64,000 nucleotides of DNA from Acipenser ruthenus (Eukaryota > Chordata > Actinopteri > Acipenseriformes > Acipenseridae): NCBI RefSeq assembly GCF_902713425.1, contig NC_081201.1:14029362-14093361 (forward strand), given 5' to 3'. Position numbers and translations under genes: made by a program. A model generated the notes under the pieces. It was not told the DNA's origin. It made no database searches and saw only the letters and a list, made by a program, of their open reading frames with translations. This document shows positions 11,988 to 22,099 of this stretch, one piece after another. Positions within the stretch are counted from its first letter, which is position 1, and every line of letters begins with the position of its first letter.

Positions 11988-12339
11988 AATAGTTATTTTG
12001 AAAAGCCCTAGTTTTCAAAGTATTAAGTTTTGAAAGTAGGTCTGCTTTCAGCTAGTACAAAGCACAACATATTATAAGTGATTCAATGTAGATACAAAAT
12101 AAATGTTTAAAAATTGTTCTTGTTACAAAAAAAAAAACATTGACAATATTTCAGTAAGGTTTGAGTTATTCAATTAGAATGTATGACAATTGTTCTTGTT
12201 ACACTGTTGAACATTGTTTGAGTATTAAAGATATATATCTTATTGAATAAAGATATCCAGTTTTTAAATGAAATACAACGTGTTGTTGTTTATTTGTTAT
12301 TAAATAAAATATACAAAATGTTACATCTGACCCCGACCA

Positions 12340-12382
12340 CTGTTACAACTGCCCCCGGCCATGGGGTCAATTGTAACATCGG
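12340..12382. other. Imperfect hairpin in the transposon 3' region
   Basis: GTTACAACTGCCCC and GGGGTCAATTGTAAC face each other around a short GGCCAT loop. A related word, GTTACAACTGTCCCCGG, recurs at about 12538-12555. It could be a subterminal transposase site or part of a nested short element. Confidence 0.5.
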
Positions 12383-12554
12383 ACTCCTTGCATTTGAAGC
12401 AATACTGTGGTCTTTACATTACCTCTACAAACATGACAACGGCGATAATTGGTAACAGACAGGTGTAAGTTGTTTGTATCAGAAAATGGGAAAACCAGCT
12501 CAAATGGTCTTGGAGTTATGATGCAAAATGTAAAAACTGTTACAACTGTCCCCG

Positions 12555-12911
12555 GTCTCCCCCGTGTATGCTTATTTTCCGTGTTCCTAACTAGAGATTG
12601 CTAACTCGCAAATCAATGAGCCATGGCTTAAATTACTCCTTAGCATGACATCTTTCATGAGGTGAAATAACAGTTATTTGCGAGTTTTTATGTAGGAGCT
12701 ATGAACCATTATATGGCGTAACCTACTGTACAATGTAAATTGAAATGCTTATTTTCCACGTTCATAACTAGAGATTGCTTACTCGCAAATCAACGAGACA
12801 TGGCTTAAATTACTCCTTAGCATAACATCTTTCATTGGATGAAATATTAGTGTTTTGCGCGAATATCCACCTGAATATCCAATGTCCAATATCAACCTAA
12901 CTTCACCGGGG
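12555..12911. repeat. Right terminal inverted repeat with subterminal duplication
   Basis: The segment from TGCTTATTTTCC through ACATCTTTCAT occurs twice in tandem, near 12567-12660 and 12748-12835. The outer copy continues into the terminal repeat ending at 12911. Only the outer copy has the end sequence. Confidence 0.75.
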
Positions 12912-13019
12912 TATTGAACCCCCAAATAACGACAACAATGTTAAAAAAAACCAAATATCTCTGAAGATTTCTATTTAATGGCTAACTTTAGCCTACCCTC
13001 AGTTATGATCATTCTGTGC

Positions 13020-14050
13020 TTCAGTGTGTAATTCAGCTGGTCAAGAATACTCCATTTCTAGCTTTGGTAGCCTCCGTGCTGGTCTCAATCGCTATGGAAA
13101 CGGCACTGACATAAACCGCAATGTTAGCATTGTTAGCGACTAAGCATTCAAAAATGCCAATAATTATTTTTGTCAATAATGAAAAGACACAGAAAAGCAG
13201 GCAAAGACACCGCAGTTCAGAATCCAGACATTGCTACTGCTGACCTGGAGAAGCTACAAAACTCAGCTGCTCCTTCCAGCACCACACCCTCTGGACTGTG
13301 CAGAAAGTCTGGCTGGATATTCACATACACATGGCCAGGCGTGGCAGAGAAGGGCAGCATCTTTTTAAACCTCACAGCTTTGCTGTCACTACAGATGAAA
13401 ATGGACTGGAATTTGTATCCTTAAACTACAACAAAGAGACAAAAAATCACAACGCTTTGAATGACATAAATAAAGAGAGCCACCGTGCGTGTATGTATGC
13501 CATGCCTGGTAATCCCCTTTGACCCATATTGAGTTTTAAAAAATATATCACCAAAATCAGTTTTTTCCTTCACCCTTGCCAAATTCCTTTATGCCACTTA
13601 AATGATGAAGCTATCTGGTATACTCTACTATCTGGGAGTGAATCACCTCGCTTCAGTGATGCCTCGTTTATCACTGGAAGCAGCGCTGTTTCGTCTTTAT
13701 ACGAACCACAGCACAAGAAGCACTGCTGTGCACCTACTTAGTGAAGCTGGCTTGGATGCGAGAGAAATAATGTCAGTTACTGGTCACAGAGCAGAATCCA
13801 GTTAAGAAGCTATTGGACTGCTTCGGATGAAAACAGAAAGCAGTGGAGTTCAGTTCATTCCACACCTTACGACCGTCCGTCTTCATCTGCAACTCCTCCC
13901 ACAAAACGTAAGGATAAAAAGGAGAAAACCCTTTCTACAGCCCTTCCTAGTGGAGGTTTCATTAATTCGTCACGTTTTCCTTTTTCAATGGAACATTTTA
14001 CAATAAATGGAAATGTGGAAAACATTCAGTTTAATGTTTCTGGCAAATAG
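13020..14050 (+). pseudogene. Crypton-type tyrosine recombinase (DUF3504/KIAA1958-like)
   Basis: Broken plus-strand reading across frames: YSISSFGSLRAGLNRYG (N-terminal block); GLCRKVWLDIHIHMARRG; HLFKPHSFAVTTDENGLEFV; then [34 protein letters not shown] and RSYW; ending with a Ser/Pro-rich tail and FSMEHFTINGN. The HxxR, TGHR and final Tyr (RSYW) parts of the tyrosine-recombinase active site are visible. Host genes of the KIAA1958, QRICH1 and ZMYM families are known to derive from Cryptons. Several frameshifts and stops make this a dead transposon copy rather than a host gene. Its ends were not defined. Confidence 0.75.
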
Positions 14051-14179
14051 AATCTTGTCTGACGGACTATTTTTTCTCAAAAGCGGAAGAATATATATTA
14101 AAATTGTTGGGTTTTTTTAATAAAAAAATCATTTGTTTTTTCTATGTTTTATTGTGTCTGTTTTATAAGCAGGATAACA

Positions 14180-14290
14180 CACTCCAGAGCTTGTGGGCTG
14201 TGTTGTATTAACATACGACTGTTGATACTCAGCTTTGCTTCGTGCCTCCAGCCCAACCACAGCCGTATGTTAATGCAACACACCCCATGC
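14180..14290. repeat. Inverted repeat (fold-back) element
   Basis: GGCTGTGTTGTATTAACATACGACTG near 14203 is matched in inverse by CAGCCGTATGTTAATGCAACACA near 14258. The arms are about 25 bp around a 40-bp loop. It could be a tiny MITE or paired transposon ends. Confidence 0.6.
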
Positions 14291-14299
14291 CCTGTCCTA

Positions 14300-14525
14300 T
14301 TATTATTATTTATTTATTAGCAGATGCCCTTATATAGGGTGACTTACAAGATATTACATTATTTTTACATACAATTACCCATTTATAAAGTTGTTTTTTT
14401 ACTGGAACAATCTAGGTAAAGTACCTTGCTCAAGGGTACAGCAGCAGTGTCCCCCACCTGGACTTGAACCCACAACCCTCCGGTCAAGAGTCTAGAGCCC
14501 TAACCACTACTCCACACTGCTGTCC
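14300..14525 (-). mobile_element. tRNA-derived SINE, copy 1
   Basis: On the minus strand the right edge reads as a tRNA-like head: an A-box-like GTGGTTAGGGC region, then a perfect-looking B box GGTTCAAGTCC. The body (CTTATATAGGGTGACTTACAAG on the plus strand) and an ATT-rich tail lie to the left. It matches the copy at 33166-33384 closely. It would be transcribed by RNA polymerase III and copied by a partner LINE. Confidence 0.8.
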
Positions 14526-15084
14526 TTACATATATACAGTTGTCATCAAAAGTTTACATATCCTCTATTTGCAACAATGTTATTTACCAATGTATTAAAT
14601 GTAAATATTGTTTGATACACTATATTTACACAGCAATGATAGCTCTTGGTAATTAAAAATCTGGTGAATAAACTGAGTTAAGGCCAGGGTACCTATATCC
14701 ATAAATTAACTCCATTGACTTTCATAGAGTTGGAGTCATACATATTGTTATTGTGACTTTTAACACCTAAAACCTTTCTCTGGTTCTTTTTTACAGTTTG
14801 GAAAAAAAATGAACACTTGTCATCTTTCTTTTACCCTTCCACAAAAATTCTTCACTTTTTTCTAATCTACTTTTCATGTCTTTTTTCAATTTCCCATACA
14901 GTTCTATATTCACCCTCTCCCCTCATTTAACTCATTTGCAAACTATCAATTTCATATTTCTTCCTTTTCCCAACCTGTTTACTGAATAAAATATAGCCTA
15001 TAATCCTGCCTGTCCTTTTCAATACAATCAGTCCTGTGATCAAGTGACGTCTATCTGTCTGCATTCTTTGAGTGCTTGAAAAAC
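14526..15084. other. Unassigned stretch between the SINE and piggyBac
   Basis: AT-rich. A Lys/Glu-rich minus-strand reading around 14810-15080 resembles the region after the endonuclease in L1-Tx1 ORF2, but without a diagnostic motif. It might be the continuation of the endonuclease fragment at 16516-16800 that piggyBac split. Confidence 0.3.
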
Positions 15085-15089
15085 ATGCC

Positions 15090-16140
15090 TCTGAGTCATA
15101 GGTACCCCCCTGTGTATAGCATTGCAAGTTCAGGCACAAAACAGTGGCGATCGGAACCGATGGCAAAAAAAGCCTGAGACTGTGTGTGACAGGGCGGCTG
15201 AGGGTGGTGGCATCAGGCCAGAAACAGGAACTACAAGCAGGCAGTACTGGGGTGAAAATGTGCACTGTGGCGCCGTGTTTATTTACAACAAAAATAAAAT
15301 AAATATTTAAACACAAAACACTGCTCACAGAGCAAAAATAAAAAGGGTTAACAAAAACAAATCTCGCACACAAAAAACTGACACCAACTAAACAAGTACA
15401 GTGCTGGTGCTTCCAGCCCTCGCAGGAATCGTTTTCTTACTTTCTGTTTACTTTGAGATTCTCCACTCGCTCTCGTTCTCCACTTCCTGAACACCCACCT
15501 CGAACAGGGATTCATTCATTAACTCGGGACATAGTCACCTTCTGCACGGGGTTTATTGTGGATGTGGCTTCCCTATACATGCTGCCAAACAATAATAAAC
15601 ATAGCTTTTCACCATCATATTTATACATAAAATAAATCATAATACTAATACAAAATAATTGCCCTGTCACACAGTGGAATACTACAATGCCACATGTTCG
15701 GTGTGGATGTGCTGGACCAGATGGCACGACAGTATTCAGTCAAAGGCAGGTCTCGTCGGTGGCCTGTGGTTGTATTTTATAACATTTTGGACCTGGCAGC
15801 CATCAATGCATATGTTTTGTACAAGGAATGTACCCAGGACAACTGCAACAGGAGGGACTCCATCTTGCAGTTAGCCATGGAGCTTCAGCAAGCAAATATG
15901 GATCAGAAAAGTGCAGAGACAGATGCCCCTTCTGGCAGTGCTGCAGCCGCTGCACCCACACGCAAGAGGAAACCGTGCCAGGTTGCAAAATGCAATGACA
16001 ACAAAACTTTGGATGTGTGGTTGTGGAAGGTTGTGGAAGGGCAGTGTGCGGTAAATGCTCAGGGAAAGTGGAGGAGCGTGTATGGACTGTACAAGTTAGA
16101 AAGCTGCCAGGTATGTAGGCTAAATAAATATGTTATGTAA
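15090..16140 (+). pseudogene. piggyBac transposase C-terminal half, split by an insertion
   Basis: Left of the insertion: PLCIALQVQAQNSGDRNRWQ and KKPETV. Right of it: EYYNAT, FGVDVLDQMARQYSVKG and RRWPVVVFYNILDLAAINAY, the hallmark GVDxxDQM...YS...RWP...FYxxLDxAxxNAY block of this family. A Cys-rich tail starts KRKPCQVAKCNDNKTLDV, the same as the tail at 28.5 kb (CQVAKCNRNKTFNVC). The tail shifts frame before its later cysteines. The N-terminal half is absent. Confidence 0.8.
15184..15676. mobile_element. Short TIR element, copy 2 (best preserved)
   Basis: It begins TGTGTGACAGGGC and ends GCCCTGTCACACA, a perfect 13-bp terminal inverted repeat enclosing about 490 bp of non-coding sequence. 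It sits inside the piggyBac gene: the codons ACT GTG GAA are split so that GTG appears on both sides, giving a short target duplication (GTG, perhaps up to six bases). It is non-autonomous and the superfamily is uncertain. Confidence 0.85.
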
Positions 16141-16515
16141 ATAGTTTTATTGTATTATAGTTATTTATGTTTTGAAGTAGTGCATTACATACTATTTGAT
16201 GTTATTTTTACAGACAAATAAAATGTTTATACAATTTAGTATGTAAAGAGACCCGTTACAAAATAGTTAGGCCCTACTACTTTATTTTAGTTATGTTTTA
16301 TTTAACTTTTGTACTGCTCCTTTTGAAAAAAAAAATATGTTATGTTTTGTTTTCCATTTAAATATGGTGTTTCTGCTACGCAAATGTTTGATTTTGAGTT
16401 TTTTACGATCGTTTTGTCTTTCATTATCATATTACACCTGTTTAAAAAGCTACCGGTTAAAATGACCGGTGTGGAGCTTCTAGGTCGTTTGAAATTCCGG
16501 CGCTTCAAGTGTTAA

Positions 16516-16800
16516 GTGGATTTCTGAAAAATCTTTTACATTCACATTAACATCCTCCAGATCATCCAGTGAAGTGTTAAAATCCCCCCAAATAATGTTC
16601 CTATTTGTAGATACCAACTCAGGTAAGATTTTAAACACCTCTAGCCTAGTACTCTTAATGGTTGGTGCATACACATTTATTAACCTAAAATTCTCTTTAT
16701 GCAATATTATATCTACATACATAACCCTACCCGGTATAATAATTCTGGTTTATTTTCTAATACAATCCGCACTGTTAAACAGCATTCCTACCCGCCCGCT
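16516..16800 (-). pseudogene. L1-Tx1 LINE endonuclease fragment
   Basis: The minus-strand frame contains FRLINVYAPTIKSTRLEVF and IIWGDFNTSLDDLED, equal to LVNVYAPTNQNERVQF and VSGDFNCALRDVD of the intact endonuclease at 56.2 kb. It is cut on the left by the piggyBac insertion at a TTAA and degrades upstream near 16800. Confidence 0.85.
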
Positions 16801-17607
16801 GTAGCATTAGCTACACCCCTGCAGCATGAGAAGCTTGCTGCCTGCCAGACTTAACTGATTGGCAGGAAACCTGGCCAGGTTATCAGAGTTTAATTGAAAG
16901 CTTATTAAGCAGTTTAAAGTTACAAATGCAACGTTATCTATGGTTTCGTGGTAAATGCTGAACGTTTTTTAAATCTTCATATATTCTGTTTGCCATACAC
17001 AACACATTAGTATTTATCTTTGCATCTGTTCTCCTATTTATCATGTTAATTGTTTTTAACGGTCCTTATAGCAATGACCTGGTTCTATCTAATTGATTAT
17101 CATTGTCTCATTAGACCATTTGGCTATTTCTTTATTAGACGCACCTGACTGTTTATAAGGGGAGAGTCAGGTTTGTGTTGAGGAGAGAGAAGGGTGTGGT
17201 TGCTGTGTGTGTTTGTTAGAAAAAGTATTTTCTAAAACAAAAAAACACAACTACACTCACGAAAGATATCTTTATAAAAATTGGAATCAATTCTACAATT
17301 AACTTCTTCAGCTGAGTTTGAAATTCACCTTAGTGAATGAATAGATTGCCTCACCAAGCCGTTCCTACTTTACCCTGGGATTTAAAAGGATCATTTCTCT
17401 GAGCTGCCTTTCCATTGGGGAATTGTTTGTTGGAAGGATTTTTCCAAACCCAGGTGGTTTTGCTGTTGTACTGTTTCCTGAATGCTGGGTAAGATCAAGC
17501 AAATTTACTCATTTTTGTTCAGCTTTTTAAAATTAAATATTTCTGTGGTTTTTCCTTTATCACCTGAATTTTGTATATACACTTGTTCTGGACAAATAGT
17601 TTTTGTT
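16801..17607. other. Unassigned sequence with a TATA-like motif
   Basis: No coding motif. A TTTATAAGGGGAGAG string near 17150 resembles a promoter TATA region but no transcript can be assigned. The stretch ends at the large minisatellite. Confidence 0.35.
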
Positions 17608-19605
17608 TTATTGGGGTTCAACTAGCACCTCCTACAGAAGGCTCAGTTATTGGGGTTCAATGAGCACCTCTCGCAGAAGGCTCAGTTTTATTGGGGTTCA
17701 ATGAGCACCTCTCACAGAAGGCTCAGTTTAATTAGTTTTTTGTTTCTTTTATTGGGGTTCAATGAGCACCTCTCACAGAAGGCTCAGTTTTTTATTGGGG
17801 TTCAATGAGCACCTCTCACAGAAGGCTCAGTTTTTTATTGGGGTTCAATGAGCACCTCTCGCAGAAGGCTCAGTTATTGGGAATCAATTAGCACCTCACA
17901 GAAGGCTCAGTTTTATTGGGGTTCAACGAGCACCTCTCGCAGAAGGCTCAGTTACTAGGATTCAATTAGCACCTCACAGAAGGCTCAGTTTTATTGGGGT
18001 TCAACGAGCACCTCTCACAGAAGGCTCAGTTTAATTAGTTTTTGTTTCTTTTATTGGGGTTCAATGAGCACCTCTCACAGAAGGCTCAGTTTTTTATTGG
18101 GGTTCAATGAGCACCTCTCGCAGAAGGCTCAGTTATTGGGAATCAATTAGCACCTCACAGAAGGCTCAGTTTTTTATTGGGGTTCAATGAGCACCTCTCG
18201 CAGAAGGCTCAGTTACTAGGATTCAATTAGCACCTCACAGAAGGCTCAGTTTTATTGGGGTTCAACGAGCACCTCTCACAGAAGGCTCAGTTTAATTAGT
18301 TTTTGTTTCTTTTATGGGGATTCAATGAGCACCTCTCGCAGAAGGTTCAGTTTTATTGGGGTTCAATGAGCACCTCTCACAGAAGGCTCAGTTTAATTAG
18401 TTTTTTGTTTCTTTTATTGGGGTTCAATGAGCACCTCTCACAGAAGGCTCAGTTTTATTGGGGTTCAATGAGCACCTCTTACAGAAGGCTCAGTTATTGG
18501 GAATCAATTAGCACATCGCAGAAGGCTCAGTTTTTTATTGGGGTTCAATGAGCACCTCTCACAGAAGGCTCAGTTTAGTTTGTTTTTGTTTTGGGGTTCA
18601 ATGAGCACCTCTCACAGAAGGCTGTTTTATTGGGGTTCAACGACCACCTCCTACAGAAGGCTCAGTTACTGGGATGCAATTAGCACCTCACAGAAGGCTC
18701 AGTTTTTTATTGGGGTTCAACGAGCACCTCTCGCAGAAGGCTCAGTTTTATTGGGGTTCAATGAGCACCTCTCGAAGAAGGCTCAGTTTAGTTTGTTTTT
18801 GTTTTGGGGATCAATGAGCACCACTCACAGAAGGCTCAGTTTAATTAGTTTTTTGTTTCTTTTATTGGGGTTCAATGAGCACCTCTCACAGAAGGCTCAG
18901 TTTTATTGGGGTTCAATGAGCACCTCTTACAGAAGGCTCAGTTATTGGGAATCAATTAGCACATCGCAGAAGGCTCAGTTTTTTATTGGGGTTCAATGAG
19001 CACCTCTCACAGAAGGCTCAGTTTAGTTTGTTTTTGTTTTGGGGTTCAATGAGCACCTCTCACAGAAGGCTGTTTTATTGGGGTTCAACGACCACCTCCT
19101 ACAGAAGGCTCAGTTACTGGGATGCAATTAGCACCTCACAGAAGGCTCAGTTTTTTATTGGGGTTCAACGAGCACCTCTCGCAGAAGGCTCAGTTTTATT
19201 GGGGTTCAATGAGCACCTCTCGAAGAAGGCTCAGTTTAGTTTGTTTTTGTTTTGGGGATCAATGAGCACCACTCACAGAAGGCTCAGTTTAATTAGTTTT
19301 TTGTTTCTTTTATTGGGGTTCAATGAGCACCTCTTACAGAAGGCTCAGTTATTGGGAATCAATTAGCACCTCGCAGAAGGCTCAGTTTTTTATTGGGGTT
19401 CAACAAGCACCTCTCGCAGAAGGCTCAGTTTAGTTTGTTTTTGTTTTGGGGATCAATGAGCACCTCTCACAGAAGGCTCAGTTTTATTGGGGTTCAACGA
19501 GCACCTCCTACAGAAGGCTCAGTTACTGGGATTCAATTAGCGCCTCACAGAAGGCTCCGTTTTTTATTGGGGTTCAACGAGCACCTCTCACAGAAGGCTC
19601 CGTTT
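17608..19605. repeat. 2-kb minisatellite with 448-bp higher-order repeat
   Basis: Unit TTGGGGTTCAATGAGCACCT followed by CTCACAGAAGGCTCAGTTTTA; lengths vary about 35-60 bp because linkers such as TTAGTTTGTTTTTG and AATTAGTTTTTTGTTTC differ. Several dozen copies are present. A block from about 18538 recurs almost unchanged from about 18986, so a 448-bp higher-order unit has been duplicated. Open frames across it are repeat artefacts. Confidence 0.95.
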
Positions 19606-20537
19606 ATTTTTTTATGCCCTGTGCATGGCCAGTTTAGTCCAGGGGACTCTTTTTGGATATTTTAGTCTCATTGCTCTACAATTGTTTCCCAGTATTTTCT
19701 TTTCTTTCTTTGTGTTTGATTACCACAATGCATATTTATTGTAATGAGTGCTGACTTTCCCAGCGTTTTTTCTTGGATCTGGCACTCTGCTCACCTACCT
19801 TTTTTAATATATGGCTTCTTGTGGGTAGGAATATAATTGACAGGTAATTAGTTATTTTCATTGTGCTTTTAGAGTTGAGATTGTTACTGACTGATGGTGT
19901 CTACGGGGACGGTTCAGAATTTCAGTACTAATTTGTGTTTGTGGTGCAGTCTAGAAATGCTAGCAGTCTTGTTTAGTTGTGCTTGGTTAAAAGCCAATTT
20001 AATACATTAAAAATGTCCAATCCAGAGGAAGGCTAACCTGATGCATGATGCTGTGGATTTCTCAAATATTACTATAGTACCTTGTGTAACTAGAAGAAAA
20101 CCTGTTGCAGAGATTGCCTCTTTACTGTATGACTTGCATATCACCAGGACCATTGGCAGTGATTTAGAAGGTGGGGAGGAGTTTACTGCTGTCCTTTCAG
20201 AGATAGAAACAATAAGACTCCATTCTGCAATTAACTACTTGTTTAGATACCATGGAGAATAAGGTTAAATTAGCCCAAGAAAGTGGTATCGACAGAAAGG
20301 AGCCGCTTAAACACTATATAGACCAAAGATTTGAACATGTGCAAATATCCATTGTCACAGCTGTAGCAGAACTGGAATACAAAATGGTCAATTGTTTAAG
20401 AAGGGATGAACAATGGCAGAGCAAGCTCATGCAACATGTTAGATCTGCTAGTACACCTAGAATGTCTGATTCTGCTCCCATATCTTCTCGTAGAATTGTT
20501 CTTGTTTGGTGTTTCCTGAATTGACACAGAAGATAAT
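19606..20537 (+). other. Unassigned region with two short unrecognised frames
   Basis: Plus-strand frames at 20041-20262 and 20252-20524 overlap by 11 bases and have protein-like composition (for example RRKPVAEIASLLYDLHI and PLKHYIDQRFEHVQISIV). I do not recognise them. They could be remains of an element or an exon; a CR1 copy begins right after. Confidence 0.35.
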
Positions 20538-21893
20538 ATAAGAACATAAAGTTTACAAATGAGAGGAGGCCGTTCGGCCCATCTTGCTCGTTTGGTTGTT
20601 AGTAGCTTAATGATCCCAGCGTGTCAGTTTCAACAACATTATTGTGGAGTTGGTTCCAGACCCTCGCAATTCTCTGTGGGGGGGAAAAAAGTGCCTCCTA
20701 TCTTCTGTTCTGAATGCCCTTTTATCTAATCTCCATTTGTGACCCCTGGACCTTTTCTTTTTTTCAAGTCGAAAATGTCCCCTGGGTCGACATTGTCAGT
20801 ACCTTTTAGAATTTTGAATGCTTGAATCAGATCACCGCATAGTCGTCTTTGTTCAAGACTGAATAGATTCAATTATTTTAGCCTGTCTATATACGACATG
20901 CCTTTTAAACCCGGGATAATTCTGGTCGCTCTTCTTTGCAATATCCTTTTTGTAACAAGGTGACCAGAACTGAACACAATATTCTAGGTGAGGTCTTACT
21001 AATGCATTGTAAAGTTTTAACATTATTTCCCTTGACTTAAATTCAACACTTCTCATAATATATCCGAGCATCTTGTTGGCCTTTTTAATAGCTTCCCCAC
21101 ATTGTCTAGATGAAGACATTTCTGAGTCAACATAAACTCCTAGGTCTTTTTCATAGATTCCTTCAATTTCAGTATCTCCCATCTGATATTTATAATGCAC
21201 ATTTTTATTGCCTGAGTGCAGTACCTTACTTTTCTCTCTTTTTTAAATGTCATTTGCCATGTGTCTGCCCAGTTCTGAATGCTGTCTAGATCATTTTGAA
21301 TGACCTTTGCTGCTGCAACAGTGTTTGCCACTCCTCCTATTTTTGTGTCGTCTGCAAATTTAACAAGTTTGCTTACTATACCAGAATCTAAATCATTAAT
21401 GTAGATTAGGAATAGCAGAGGACTTAATACTGATCCCTGAGGTACACCACTGGTTACCTCGCTCCATTTTGAGGTTTCTCCTCTAATCAGTGCTTTCTGT
21501 TTTCTACATGTTAACCACTCTCTAATCCATGTGCATGCATTTCCTTGAATCCCTACTGCGTTCATTTATCTTTTGTGCGGGACTTTGTCAAAAGCTTTGT
21601 GGAAATCTAAATAAATGTCATATGCTTTGCAATTATCCATTGTCGATGTTGCATCTTCAAAAAAATCAAGCAAGATAGACACGATCTCCCTTTCCTAAAA
21701 CCATGCTGACTGTCACCCAGGATACTGTTACCATATAGGTAATTTTCCATTTTGGATCTTATTATAGTTTCCATAAGTTTATATGTAATAGTTAAGCTTA
21801 TTGGTCTGTAGTTACCTAGTTGGGTTTTGTCTCTCTTTGTGGATCGTTTATTATGTTTGCAATTCTCCAGTCTGTCAGTACAACCCTTGTATC
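20538..21893 (-). mobile_element. CR1 LINE copy A, 5'-truncated
   Basis: Minus strand. It encodes the RT C-terminal half: LIRGETSKWSEVTSGVPQGS, then LSPLLFLIYINDLDSG, KFADDTKIGGVANT and [20 protein letters not shown]. These are diagnostic CR1-group blocks with FADD as the catalytic motif. The 3' end (GATGGGCCGAACGGCCTCC and TTATGTTCTTATA) is the family's terminal sequence. It is truncated near 21893 and the frame has several breaks. Confidence 0.9.
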
Positions 21894-22099
21894 AAGTATA
21901 ATATAATGACATGTTAGGGTTCATATAACAGTGTGAATTTCCTAGCCCTTGACCTATGGGGGATCCTGAGTGGCTATTCTGTCGTCTGTCTTGAAAGGTT
22001 CAGCTAGAAGCTGGTGGATAGCTGAGAGGGGAAATATACGTAGCTGAAATGATTTTTGTGAAGCCTTGTCTTGCTGCTTCTACCCATTGATTACACTAT

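Larger units (their letters stand above)
10131..12911 (+). mobile_element. Pogo-like DNA transposon with long terminal inverted repeats
   Basis: The left end (CCCCGGTGAAGTTAGGTTGA) at 10131 is repeated in inverse at 12911. The two ends match over about 125 bp at high identity and more loosely to about 150 bp. The right flank is TA and the left flank AA, compatible with the TA target of Tc1/mariner-pogo elements with one base changed. Inside lies a plus-strand transposase gene. The frame is broken near the N-terminus and in the catalytic domain, so this copy is probably inactive, but the ends are well kept. Confidence 0.85.
15085..16511 (+). mobile_element. piggyBac copy P1 (3' part), ending at a TTAA
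   Basis: Carries the C-terminal half of a piggyBac transposase, interrupted by a short TIR element at 15184-15676. The 3' side ends CGCTTCAAGTG followed by TTAA at 16512-16515. The reverse complement, TTAACACTTGAAGCGCCGG, looks like a piggyBac terminus at its standard TTAA target. The flanking sequence is a LINE endonuclease fragment. Confidence 0.75.

Noticed and set aside
18303-19665. Four plus-strand frames with repeated GFNEHLSQKAQF text
   Set aside because: Each is a translation of the minisatellite; unit lengths are not multiples of three and frames change constantly.
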